DNA of 64,000 nucleotides. Source: Aristolochia californica. Its lineage: Eukaryota > Streptophyta > Magnoliopsida > Piperales > Aristolochiaceae. The position numbers and the translations under genes were made by a program. The stretch covers positions 12,778,748-12,842,747 of the forward strand of contig JARWKL010000006.1 of the NCBI GenBank assembly GCA_029961685.1. Direction: 5' to 3'. Every line of letters starts with the position of its first letter. Position 1 is the first letter of the stretch. Shown in pieces: positions 51,460 to 62,300 of the stretch. Below the pieces are notes generated by a model that made no database searches, was not told the DNA's origin, and saw only the letters and a program-made list of their open reading frames with translations.

Positions 51460-51800
51460 AAGTGTCGAGGGGGGAAAATAATCTCCCCCCCTCAACTTAG
51501 GTATCTGAACTTTAGGTATCCGGGGGTTCTGTGCCATTCCAGCGACACCGGTGGCCGACTGATTTGATGACGGTAGTAGGCGGTGGTAGGGGGGTGACAA
51601 TGATGAGAGAGGGTCTAGAGCAGCCGCTCTAGTTTGGGTACGATGAAGCAAGGGCAACGTTACGAAAGTCGATGGCGACAACGATGAGAGGCCGAGAAGG
51701 TGATGAGCAGGGGAAAGGATTACGTGCGGCGGCGACGGAAGGGGCACCTCCGGCGAGAGGGAGAAGGGATAAGGGAGATGGAAACCTGGCTTTGTTCGTG
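51460..51800. other. GC-rich patch inside the hAT element, possible captured sequence
   Basis: Base composition switches sharply from AT-rich to GC-rich, with GGCGGTGGTAGGGGGGTG and GTGCGGCGGCGACGGAAGG on the plus strand. On the minus strand it is spanned by an open frame (51,322-51,897, 191 residues) rich in Ser, Pro and Leu (e.g. SPEVPLPSPPHVILSP). The frame starts in the terminal repeat cluster and has no recognisable domain, so I do not call it a gene. It may be the element's 5' untranslated exon or a captured piece of a host gene. Confidence 0.45.
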
Positions 51801-51834
51801 CACGTCTCGTTAACCTAAACAAGCCCATTTCTGA

Positions 51835-51936
51835 GTTCGAGTTCGGCTTGAACTCAATATCTAACGAGTTGAACCGAGCCGGAACCGAGCCGAACACGAA
51901 CCGCTCACGAGCCAGCTCGGTTCGAAGCCACCCCTA
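51835..51936. repeat. hAT right terminus and subterminal motif cluster
   Basis: Contains GAGTTCGAGTTCGGC, GAACCGAGCCGG, AACCGAGCCGAACACG, CGAGCCAGCTCGGTTCG and ends AAGCCACCCCTA, after which satellite resumes with GTTTCAGCC. The terminal motif is the complement of TAGGGGTGGCTT. Confidence 0.82.
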
Positions 51937-52303
51937 GTTTCAGCCATGCATATCCACCACATTTAAAACATGTTAGGATCAATTAGAAATCTGTTTCTTA
52001 TAAAATTCCACCAAACAATTAGGGGTTGTACAAGTGGAATTTCCCAAAATGGATAAAAAAACTTTGTTGTTCATCTTTAGTGAGTGAAATAATTTTCTTC
52101 ACTTGCAATTACTAGAGTTTTCAATTTTTTGAATACATAAACTCTAAAATTTTCATTTTTTTGTGATCTATTTGCCTTATCTTTTGTTTTACGAGAAAAA
52201 TGGGAGTGTGAAAACTCAAGTTTGGATTTGAAAAAAAATTGAACATCCAAAATGGAAATGCACAAATGATGAGAAAGATAATTCCTAAAAGAATCTATGA
52301 TTT

Positions 52304-52318
52304 AGAAATGACTTAGAT
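52304..52318. repeat. Short inverted (templated) insertion in a monomer
   Basis: Where monomers read GATTTTTAAGGATTG, this one reads GATTTAGAAATGACTTAGATAAGGATAG. The extra AGAAATGACTTAG is the reverse complement of the monomer's own TAAGTCATTTCT segment, found about 100 bp downstream. Confidence 0.7.
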
Positions 52319-55300
52319 AAGGATAGTAAACTCTTTTAGTGTTTTATATATTGGGTTTTGCAATCATCGGAAGAGGGGGGCGAGGCATTTTTAATTGAGT
52401 GTTGACTCCCAAACCATAAGTCATTTTTAACAAAAATTATTGCCGTTACACATTATTAATCGTTGAAAACATTTACGATGATCGATGATTGTTAGGTCCG
52501 CTTTTTGTAAAATAGGCAAAAAGTGGGTTGTTTGGCTTTGGTAAATAACCCACGGCACGTTAACTTGAGATAATTCCAAAACGTATCTGTGCTTTTTATG
52601 GATTGTAAACTATTTTAGTTTTTTATATATGGGGTTTACAATCATTGGAAGAGGGGGGGAGAGGGGGGGGGAGGCATTTTTAACTGAGTGTTGACTCCAA
52701 AACCATAAGTCATTTCTAACAAAAATTATAGTTGTTACAGATTATTAATCATTTGAAACATTTACGATGATCTATTATTGTTAGGTCTGCTTTTTGTAAA
52801 ATAAGCAAAAAGTGGGTTGTTTGGCTCTAGTAAATATCCCACCACACGTTAACTTGAGAATTTTTTTTTCTTGTCCTAGAAATTTTTAGATCATTCGGTC
52901 ATTTGCATCTTCAACATGTTTCTGGCATGCATATCCATCACATTTAAAACATGTTAGGATCAATGAGAAATCTCTTTCTCCTAAAATTCCACTAAGCTAT
53001 TTAGGGGTTGTACTAGTGGAATTTCATAAACATGGATAACAACAAAACATTGGTGTTCATTTTTAGTGCATGAAATAAATTTCTTAACTTACATTTATTT
53101 TAGTTTTCAATTTTTGGCATACATAAACACTAAAATTTTCATTTTGTTATGATTTATTTGCTTTATCTTTTTATTTACAAGAAAAATGAGAGTGAGAAAT
53201 CTCAAGTTTGGATTTGAAAAAAAATTGAACATCCAAATGGAAGTCCACAAATGCTAAGAGAGATAATTCCAAAAAGAATCTGTGATTTTTAAGAATTGTA
53301 AACTCTTTTAGTTTTTATTATATTGGGTATCACAATAATCAAAAGAGGGGGCTGCGAGGCATTTTCAACTGAGTGTTGACTCCCAAACCATAAGTCATTT
53401 CTAACTAAAATTATAGTCATTACACATCATTAATTGATAAAAAAATTTATGATGATCTATGATTGTTAGGTCCGCTTTTTGTAAACTAGGAAAAAAGTGG
53501 GTTGTTTGGCTCTAGTAAATATCCCTCTGCACGTTGACATGAGAATTTAATTTTTTCTACTCCATGAAATTTTTGGATCATTTGGTTATTTGCATCATCA
53601 ACATGTTTCAGGCATGCATATCCACCACATTTAAAACATGTTAGGATCAATTTGAAATCTTTTTCTTATAAAATTCCACCAAGCTATTAGGGTTTGTTCT
53701 AGTGGAATTTCCCAAACGAAGATAACAAAACTTTGGTGTTCATTTTTTGTGCCCGAAATAATTTTCTTCACTTACATTTATTATTGCTTTCAATTTTTTG
53801 CATACATAACCTCTAAAATTTTTATTTTTTTGTGATTTATTTGCCTTATCTTTTTGTTTACGAGAAAAATGGGAGCGTGAAAACTCGACTTTGGATTTGA
53901 AAAAAAATTGCACTTCCAAAATGGAAATGCACACATGCTGAGAGCAATCATTCCAAAAAGAATCTGTGATTTTTAAGGAATGTAAACTCTTTTAGTTTTT
54001 TATATTTTGGGTTTCGCAATCATCGAAAGAGGGGGGAGAGGCATTTATAACTGAGTGTTGAATCCCAAACAATAAGTCATTTCTAGAAAAATTGTAGCCA
54101 TTACACATCATTAATCAATCAAAAAATTTACGGTCATCTGTGATTGTTAAGTCCACTTTTTGCAAAATAGGCAAAAATTGGGTTGTTTGGCTCTGGTAAT
54201 TATCCCACCGCACAATAACTTGAGAATTTAATTTTTTTCTACTTCTTGAAATTTTTTGATCATTAGCTCACTTTCATCTTCAACATGTTTCAGGCATGCA
54301 TATGCACCACATTTAAAACATGTTAGGATCAATTAGAAATCTGTGAAATGGATAGTACACTCTTTTAGTTTTTTATATATTGGGTTTCACAATCATCGGA
54401 GGAGGGAGCGAGGCATTTTTAATTGAGTGTTGACTCCCTAACCAAAGTCATTTCTAACAAAAATTATAGCCATTACAGATCTTTAATCGATCAAAACATT
54501 TACGATAATCTATGATTTTGAGGTCAACTTTTTGTAAAATAGGCAAAAATTGGGTTGTTTGGCTCTGGTAAATATCCTATCGCACGTTAAATTGAAAATT
54601 TTATTTTTTCTACTCGAAATTTTTTTATCATTAGCTCATTTGCATCCTCAACATGTTTCAGGCATGCACATCCACCACATTTAAAACATGTTAATATCAA
54701 TTAGAAATCTCTTTCTTATAAAATTCCACCAAGCAATTAGGGGTTGTACAAGTGGAATTTCCCAAACATGGATAAAAATTTTTTTGGTGGTCATCCTTAG
54801 TCCGTGAAAATTTTTTCTTCACTTGCATTTATTAGAGTTTTAAATTTTTTGCATACATAAACTCTAAAATTTTCATTTTTCTGTGATCTATTTGTTTTAT
54901 CTTTTGTTTTACGAGAAAAAGGGAGAGTGAAAACTCAAGTTTGGATTTGAAAAAAATTGAACATCTAAAATGGAAAAGCACAAATGATGAGAGAGATAAT
55001 TCCAAAAAGAATCTTTGATTTTTAAGGATTGTAAACTCTTTTAGTCATTTCTAAAAAAAAATTATAGCCGTTACACATCATTAATCGATCAAAACATTTC
55101 TGATGATCTATCATTGTGAGGTCCACGCTTTGTAAAATAGGCAAAACCTGGGTTGTTTGGCTCAGGTAAATATCCAACCGCACGTTAACTTGAGAATTTA
55201 ATTTTTTCTACACTATGAAATTTTTGGATCATTAGGTCATTTGCATCTTCAACAAGTTTCAGGCATGCATATCCACCACATTTAAAACATGTTAGGACCA

Positions 55301-55696
55301 ATAAGAAATCTCTTTCTTATAAAATTCCACTAAGCTATTAGGGGTTGTACTAGGGGAATTTCCCATACTTGGATAACAAAACTTTGGTGTTCATTTTTAG
55401 TGCGTGAAATAATTTTCTTCACTTACATTTTTTATAGTTTTCAATTTTTTTCATCCATAAACTCTAAAATTTTCTTTTTGTTGTGATCTATTTGCCTTAT
55501 CTTTTTGTTTACGAGAAAAATGGGAGAGTAAAAGCTCAAGTTTGGATTTGAAAAAAAATTGAACATCCAAAATTGAAATGTTCAAATGTTGAGAGATATA
55601 ATTCCAAAAAGAACCTGTGATTTTTAAGAATTTTAAACTATTTTAGTTTTTTATATATTGGGTTTTGCAACCATCGAAAGAAGGGAAGGGAGAAGA

Positions 55697-55709
55697 GGGG
55701 GGGGGGGGG
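55697..55709 (+). repeat. Poly-G tract (13 G) in satellite
   Basis: Preceded by a mixed purine run AAGGGAAGGGAGAAGA at the standard monomer position. Confidence 0.9.
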
Positions 55710-56382
55710 CATTTTGAACTGAGTGTTGACTCCCAAACTACAAGTCATTTCTAAACAAAAATTATAGCTGTTCGACATCATTAATCGATCAATTTATGAT
55801 GATCTTTAACTATGAGGTGTTATCTTTGTAAAATTGGCAAAAAAATAGGGTTGAATGACTCTGGGAAATATCCCAGCACACGTTAAGTAGAGAATTTTAT
55901 TTTTTTACTCTTTGAAAATTTTGGATCATTAGGTCATTTGCATCTTCAACATGTTTCAGACATGCATATCCACCACATTTAAAACCTCTTAGGATTCAAT
56001 TAGAAATCTCTTTCTTATAAAATTCCACCCAGGTATTAGTGGTTGTACCAGTGGAATTTCCCAAACATGGATAACCAAACTTTGGTGTTCATTTTTAGTG
56101 CGTGAAATAATTTTCTTCACCAACACTATTTATAGTTTTCAATTTTTTGTGTACATAAATTCTAAATTTTTCATTTTGTTGTGATCTATTTGCCTTATCT
56201 TTTTATTTACGAGAAAAATGGGAGAAAGAAAACTCAAGTTTGGATTTGAAAAAGAATTGAACATCCAAAATAGAAATGCACATATGCTGAGAGAGATAAT
56301 TCCAAAAAGTATCTATGATTTTTAAGGATTGTAAACTCTTTTAGTTTTTTATATTGGGTTTTGCAATCATCGGAAGAGGGGA

Positions 56383-56384
<2 letters not shown>

Positions 56385-56422
<38 letters not shown>
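56385..56422 (+). repeat. Poly-G tract (38 G) at a deletion point
   Basis: Preceded by GGAAGAGGGGAGA and followed by ATGGATTTTATGTTTGTGTTGTTAGGTCC. The normal stretch between the G-run and the GTTAGGTCC segment (about 190 bp) is missing, so the expansion coincides with a deletion. Confidence 0.92.
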
Positions 56423-56423
<1 letters not shown>

Positions 56424-56444
56424 TGGATTTTATGTTTGTGTTGT

Positions 56445-57702
56445 TAGGTCCATGCTTTGTAAAATAGACAAAAACTGGGTTGTTTTGCTGAGGTAAATAT
56501 CCAACCGCACGTTAACTTGAGAATTTAATTTTTTCTACACTATGAAATTTTTGGATCATTAGGTCATTTGCATCTTCAACAAGTTTCAGGCATGCATATC
56601 CACCACATTTAAAACATGTTAGGATCAATAAGAAATCTCTTTCTTATAAAATTCCACCAAGCTATTAGGGGTTGTACAAGTGGAATTTCCCATACATGGA
56701 GAACAAAACTTTGGTGTTCATTTTTAGTGCGTGAAATAATTTTCTTCACTTACATTTTTTATAGTTTTCAATTTTTTGCATACCTAAACTCTAAAATTTT
56801 CATTTTTTGTGATCTATTTTTCTTAATCTTTTTGTTTACGAGGAAAATGGGACAGTGAAAACTCTAGTTTGGATTTGACAAAAAATTGAACATCCAAAAT
56901 GGAAATGCACAAATGTTGGGAGAGATAATTCCAAAAGGAATCTGTGATTTTTAAGGATTGTCAACTCTTTTAGTTTTTTATATATTGTGTTTTGCATTCA
57001 TCAAAAAAGGAGGGGGGGAGGCAATTTTTCACTGAGTGTTGGCTCCCTAACAATAAGTCATTTCTAACAAAAATTATAGCCGGTAAACATCATTAATCAA
57101 TCAAAACGTTTACGATGACCTATGATTGTTAGGTCCGCTTTTTGTAAAAGAGGCAAAAATAGGGTTGTTAGGCACTGGTAAATATCCCACCCCATGTTAA
57201 CTTGAGAATTTATTTTTTTCTACTCCTTGAAATTTTTTATCATTAGGTCATTTGCATCTTCAACATGTTTCAGGCATGCATATCCACCACATTTAAAACA
57301 TGTTAGGATTCAATTAGAAATCTCTCTCTTATAAAATTCCATTAAGCTATTAGGGGTTGTACTAGAGGAATTTCCCTAACATGGATAACAATACTTTGGT
57401 GTTCATTTTTAGTGCGTGAAATAATTTTCTTCACTTACATTTATTATTGTTTTCAATTTTTGGCATATATAAACTCTAAAATTTTCATTTTGTTGTGATC
57501 TGTTTGCCTTATCTTTTTGTTTACGATAAAAATTGAAGTGTGAAAACTCAAGTTTGGATTTGAACAAAAATTGAACATCCAAAATGCAAATGCAAAAATT
57601 ATGAGAGAGATAATTCCAAAAAATATCTTTAATTTTTGAGGATTGTAAACTCTTTTAGTTTTTTATATATTGGGTTTTGCAATCAATGGAAGAGGGGGAG
57701 GG

Positions 57703-57756
<54 letters not shown>

Positions 57757-58430
57757 GGGGAGGCATTTTTGACCGAGTGTTGACTCCCAAACCACAAGTC
57801 ATTTCTAAAAAAAATTATAGCAGTTAGACATCATTAATCGATCAATTTACGATGATCTATTGCTGTGAGGTGTTCTCTTTGTAAAATTGGCAAAAAAAAT
57901 AGTGTTCAATGGCTCTGGGAAATATCCCACCACACGTTAACTAGAGAATTTAATTTTTTCTACTCTTTGAAATTTTTGGATCATTAGGTGACTTGCATCT
58001 TCAACATGTTTCAGACATGCATATCCACCACATTTAAAACCTCTTAGGATTCAATTAGAAATCCTTTTCTTATAAAATTCCACCAAGCTATTAGTGGTTG
58101 TACTAGTGGAATTTCCAAAACATGGATAACCAAAATTTTGTGTTCATTTTTAGTGCGTGAAATAATTTTCTTCACCAACATTATTTATAGTTTTCAATTT
58201 TTTGCGTACATAAATTCTAAATTTTTCATTTTGTTGTGATCTATTTGCCTTATCTTTTTATTTATGAGAAAAATGGGAGAATAAAAACTCAAGTTTGAAT
58301 TTGAAAAAGAATTGAACATCCAAAATAGAAATGCACATATGCTGAGAGAGATAATTCCAAAAAGTATCTGTTATTTTTAAGGATTGTAAACCCTTTTAGT
58401 GTTTTATATTGGGTTTTACGATGATCAACG
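56445..58430 (+). repeat. Higher-order repeat block, copy B (three monomers)
   Basis: Partner of 55,080-56,440. The first monomer (from 56,445) and the third (from about 57,830) match the two monomers of copy A. The middle monomer (about 57,030-57,760) is of another variant class. The block begins just after a 38-G tract where about 190 bp of the normal monomer is missing, so the G-tract may mark the breakpoint. Confidence 0.7.
57694..57760 (+). repeat. Longest poly-G tract (50-G core) in satellite
   Basis: GGGGGAGGGGGA followed by 50 G (57,706-57,755) and TGGGG, at the standard monomer position. A short open frame across it (57,636-57,827) only encodes poly-glycine by coincidence. Confidence 0.93.
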
Positions 58431-58440
58431 ATTGTTAGGT

Positions 58441-58515
58441 TTGCTTTTTGTAAAATATGCAAAAAGTGGATTTTAGCTTTTTGTAAAATATGAAAAAAGA
58501 GGGTTTTTGTAAATA
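58441..58515 (+). repeat. Local tandem duplication of a ~35-bp satellite segment
   Basis: GCTTTTTGTAAAATATGCAA and GCTTTTTGTAAAATATGAAA occur 35 bp apart, each followed by an AAAAGTGG/AAAGAGGG segment; a normal monomer has this segment once. Just upstream (58,418), GGGTTTTACGATGATC joins two monomer parts normally about 190 bp apart. Confidence 0.8.
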
Positions 58516-59031
58516 TTCCACCGCACGTTAACTTGAGAATTTAGTTTTTTCTACTCCTTGAAATTTTTGGATCATTAGGTCATTTGCATCTTCTACATGT
58601 TTCTCGTATGCATATCCACCACATTTAAAACATGTTAGGATCAATTAGAAATCTCTTTATTATAAAATTCCACCAAGCTATTAGGGGTTGTACAAGTGGA
58701 ATTTCCCAATTATGGATGAACAAACTTTTGAGTTCATTTTTAGTGCGTTAAATAATTTTCTTCACTTAAATTTATTATAGTTTTCAATTTGTGCATACAT
58801 AAACTCTAAAATTTTCATTTTGTTGTGATATATTTGCCTTATCTTTTGTTTTACGAGAAAAATGGGAGAGTGAAAACTCAAGTTTGGAGTTAAAAAGAAA
58901 ATTAACATAAAAAATGGAAATGCAAAAATACTGAGAGAGATAATTCCAAAAAGTATCTGTGATTTTTAAGGATTGTAAACTCTTTTAGTTTTTTATATAT
59001 TGGGTTATACAATCATCAGAAGACGTGGAGA

Positions 59032-59045
59032 GGGGGGGGGGGGGG
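59032..59045 (+). repeat. Poly-G tract (14 G) in satellite
   Basis: G-run after AGAAGACGTGGAGA, followed by TGTGAAACATTTTTAACTG at the standard monomer position. Confidence 0.9.
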
Positions 59046-59339
59046 TGTGAAACATTTTTAACTGAGTGTTGACTCCCAAACCATAAGTCATTTCTAACCA
59101 AAATTATAGCCGTTACACATCTTTAATCGATCAAAACATTTATGATGATCTATGATTGTTAGGTCCATTTTTTAAAATAGGCAAAAAATTGGTTGTTTGG
59201 CTCTGGTAAATATCCCACCTCACGTTAACTTGAGAATTTAATTTTTTCTTCTCCTAGAACATTTTGGATCATTTGGTCATTTGCATCTTCAACATGTTTC
59301 AGGCATGCATATCCACACCATCTAAAACATGTTAGGATC

Positions 59340-62300
59340 AATTTTCATTTTGTTGTGGTCAATTTGCCTGGTCTTGTTATTTACGAGAAAAATAGGAGAG
59401 TGAAAACTCAAGTTTGGATTTGAAAAAAATTGAAAGTCCAAAAGGGAAATGCACAAATGCCGAGAGAGATAATTGCAAAAAGTATCTATTATTTTTAAGT
59501 ATTGTAAACTCTTTTAATTTTTTATATATTGGGTTTTACAATCATCAGAAGAGGGGGGCGAGGCATTTTTAACTGAGTCTTGACTCCCTAACCATAAGTC
59601 ATTTCTAACAAAAATTATAGTCGTTAAACATCATTAATCAATCAAAACATTTACGGTGATCTAAGATTGTTAGGTCCGCTTTGCATAAAATCGACAAAAA
59701 GTGGGTTGTTTGGCTAAGGTAAATATCCCACCGCACGTTAACTTGAGAATTTAATCTTTTTTACTCCTTGAATTTTTTTTATCTTTAGGTCATTTGCATC
59801 ATCAACATGTTTTAGGCATGCATCTCTACCACATTTAAAACATGTAAGGTTCAATTAGAAATCTCTTTCTTATAAAATTCCAGTAAGCTATTAGGGGTTG
59901 TACTAGTGGAATTTCCCAAACATGGATAACAAAACTTTGGTGTTCATTTTTAGTGCATGAATTAATTTTCTTCACTTTTATTATAGTTTTCAATTTTTTA
60001 CATACATAAACTATAAAATTTTCATTTTGTTGTGATCTATTTGCCTTATCTTTTTCTTTACCTGATAAAAAGGAGAGTGAAAACTCAAGTTTGGATTTGA
60101 AAAAAAATGAACATCCAAAATGAAAATGCACAAATTCTGAGAGAGATAATTCCAAAAAGTATCAGTGATTTTAAAGGATTGTAAACTCTTTTTAGTTTTT
60201 TATATATTGGGTTTTGCAATAATCGAAAGAGGGGGGCGAGGCATTTTAACTGAGTGTTGACTCCCAAACCATTAGTCACTTCTAAAAAAAATTACAGCCA
60301 TTACACATCATTAATCCATCAAAAAATTTACATTGATCTATGATTGTTAGGTCTTCTTTCGGTAAAATAGGCAAAAAGTGGGTTATTTAGCTCTAGTAAA
60401 TATCCCACCGCACGTTAACTTGAGAATTAAATTTTTTCTACCCAAAATTTTTTTATCTTTAGGTCATTTGCATCTTCAACATATTTCAGGCATGCATATC
60501 TACCACATTTAAGACTTGTTAGGATCAATTAGAAATCTATTTCTTATAAAATTCCACCAAGCTATTAGGGGTTGTACTAGTGGAATTTCCCAAACATGGA
60601 TAACAAAACTTTGGTGTTCATTTTGAGTGTGTGAAATAATTTTTTTCACTTACATTTTTTATAGTTTTCAATTTTTTGCATACATAAATTCTTAAATTTT
60701 CATTTTGTTGTGATCTATGTGCCTTATCTTTTTGTTTACGAGAAAAATGGGAGAGTGAAAGCACAAGTTTGGATTTGAAAACAAATCTATCATCCAAAAT
60801 GGAAATGCACAAATGCTGAGAGATAATTCCAAAAAGTAACTGTGATTTTTAAGGATTGTAAACTCTTTGAGTCTTCTATATATTGGGTTTTCTTATCATC
60901 GGTAGAGGGGAGTGAGTCATTCTTAACTGAGTGTTGATTCCCAAGCCATAAGTCATTTCTAACAAAAAGTATACCCATTACACATCATTAATCGATCAAA
61001 ACATTTACGATGATCTATGATTGTTAGGTCCACTCTGTATAAAATATGCAAAAAGTGGGTTGTTTGGCTCAGGTAAATATCCCACCGCACGTTAACTTGA
61101 GAATTTAATTTTTTCTACTTCTTGAAATTTTTTGATCTTTAGGTCATTTGCATCTTCAACATTTTTAAGGCATGCATATCTACAACATTTTAAACACGTT
61201 AGGATCAATTAGAAATCTTTTTCTTATAAAATTCCAACAAGCTATTAGGGTTTGTACTAGTGGAATTTCCCAAACATGGATAACAAAAACTTTGTTGTTC
61301 ATTTTTAGTGCATGAAATAATTTTCTTCACTTATATTTATTATTGTTTTCAATTTTTTGCATACATAAACTCTAAAATTTTTATTTTGTTGTGATCTATT
61401 TGCCTAATCTTCTTGTTTGCAAGAAAAATGGGAGAGTGAAAACTCAAGTTTGGATTTGAAAAAAATTGAACATCGAAAATGGAAATGCAGAAATGTTGAG
61501 AAAGATAATTCCAAAAAGTATCTGTGATTTTTAAGGATTGTAAACTCATTTAGTTTTTTATATATTGAGTTTTACAATCAACAGAAGAGGGGGGCTAGGC
61601 ATTTTTCACAGAGTGTTGACTACCAAACCATAGGTCATTCCTAGCCAAAATTATAGTCGTTACACATCATTAATCGATCAAAACATTTACGATGATCAAT
61701 GGTTGTTAGGTCCGTTTTCTTTAAAATAGGAAAAAAGTGGGTTGTTTAGCTCTGGTAAATATCCCAACGTATGTTAACTTGAGAATTTAATTTTTTTACT
61801 CCTTGAAATTTTTGGATCATTAGGTCATTTGCATCATCAGCATGTTTCTGGAATGCGTATCCACCACATGTGAAACATGTTTGGATCAATTAGAAATCTC
61901 TTTCTTATAAAATTCCAGCAAGCTATTAGGGCTTGTATTAGTGGAATTTTCCAAACATGGATAATAAAACTTTGGTGTTCATTTTTTGTGCATGAAATAA
62001 TTTTCTTCACAAACATTTATTATAGTTTTCAATTTTTTGCATACATAAACTCTAAAATTTTCTTTTTGTTGTGATCTATGTGCCTTATCTTTTTTTTACG
62101 AGAAAAATGGGAGTGAAAAAACTCAAGTTTGGATTTGCAAAAAAATTGATCATCCAAAATGCATATGCACAAATGCTGAGAGAGATAATTCCAAAAAGTA
62201 TCTGTGATTTTTAAGGATTGTGAACTCTTTTAGTTTTTTATATATTGGGTTTTGCAATCATCGGAAGAGGGGAGAGAGGCATTTTTTCTGAGTGTTGACT

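Larger units (their letters stand above)
49850..51936 (-). mobile_element. Non-autonomous hAT (Ac-like) transposon, copy 1
   Basis: The right end, read on the minus strand, is TAGGGGTGGCTTCGAACCG, which matches the YAGGGRTG ends of Ac-type hAT elements. Both ends carry clustered GAGCCGAGC/GGCTCGG-type subterminal motifs in opposite orientation. A relic of the hAT transposase C-terminus lies at 50,737-50,850 on the minus strand, so the TAGGGGTGG end is the 5' end. The left terminal repeat is missing: satellite (GGTCATTT) passes into AAATTTTTTTTCAATCCGAGCC without a CCACCCCTA-like motif. No 8-bp target duplication can be shown because the left junction is rearranged. Most of the transposase is absent. 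The interior holds degenerate short repeats at 50,020-50,300 and a GC-rich patch at 51,460-51,800. Confidence 0.85.
55080..56440 (+). repeat. Higher-order repeat block, copy A
   Basis: The first monomer carries GGTCCACGCTTTGTAAAATA, AAATATCCAACCGCACG, TCTACACTATGAAATTTTTG and TTCAACAAGTTTCAGGCATG; close matches lie from 56,445. The second monomer carries a TCGATCAATTTATGATGATC deletion form, GAGGTGTTATCTTTG, CTGGGAAATATCCCA and the landmark end AAAACCTCTTAGGATTCAA; matches lie from 57,835 to 58,060. Copy B has one extra monomer between the two matching ones, so the exchange was followed or preceded by gain or loss of one unit. Confidence 0.75.
46025..59339 (+). repeat. 13.3-kb segmental tandem duplication, copy 1
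   Basis: Satellite variants from 46,025 rightward match those from 59,340 rightward one to one and in order. Examples: TCAATTTGCC followed by a GTCTTGTTATTTACGAG variant (46,044 and 59,360), GGCATGCATCTCTACCACAT (46,501 and 59,815), CATATCTACCACATTTAAGAC (47,181 and 60,493), TTTTTAAGGCATGCATATCTACAAC (47,850 and 61,163, partial), CCACCACATGTGA (48,520 and 61,861), and GTCATTCCTAACATAAATTAAAGCC-like sequence (49,653 and 62,995). Both copies then enter the same hAT element. The offset grows from 13,315 to 13,450 bp through small indels and a deletion at the hAT junction of copy 1. Copy 1 is the whole unit, made of satellite, hAT and satellite. Confidence 0.88.

Noticed and set aside
51322..51897. 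191-residue open frame on the minus strand as a host gene
   Set aside because: It starts inside the hAT terminal repeat cluster, has no domain and a low-complexity Ser/Pro composition; kept only as a possible captured segment.
49850..51936. Two independent hAT insertions in the window
   Set aside because: More than 4 kb of upstream satellite shares private variants between the two copies, so duplication is the simpler account.
57636..57827. Open frame with a long poly-glycine run
   Set aside because: Produced by the 50-G homopolymer read in frame.
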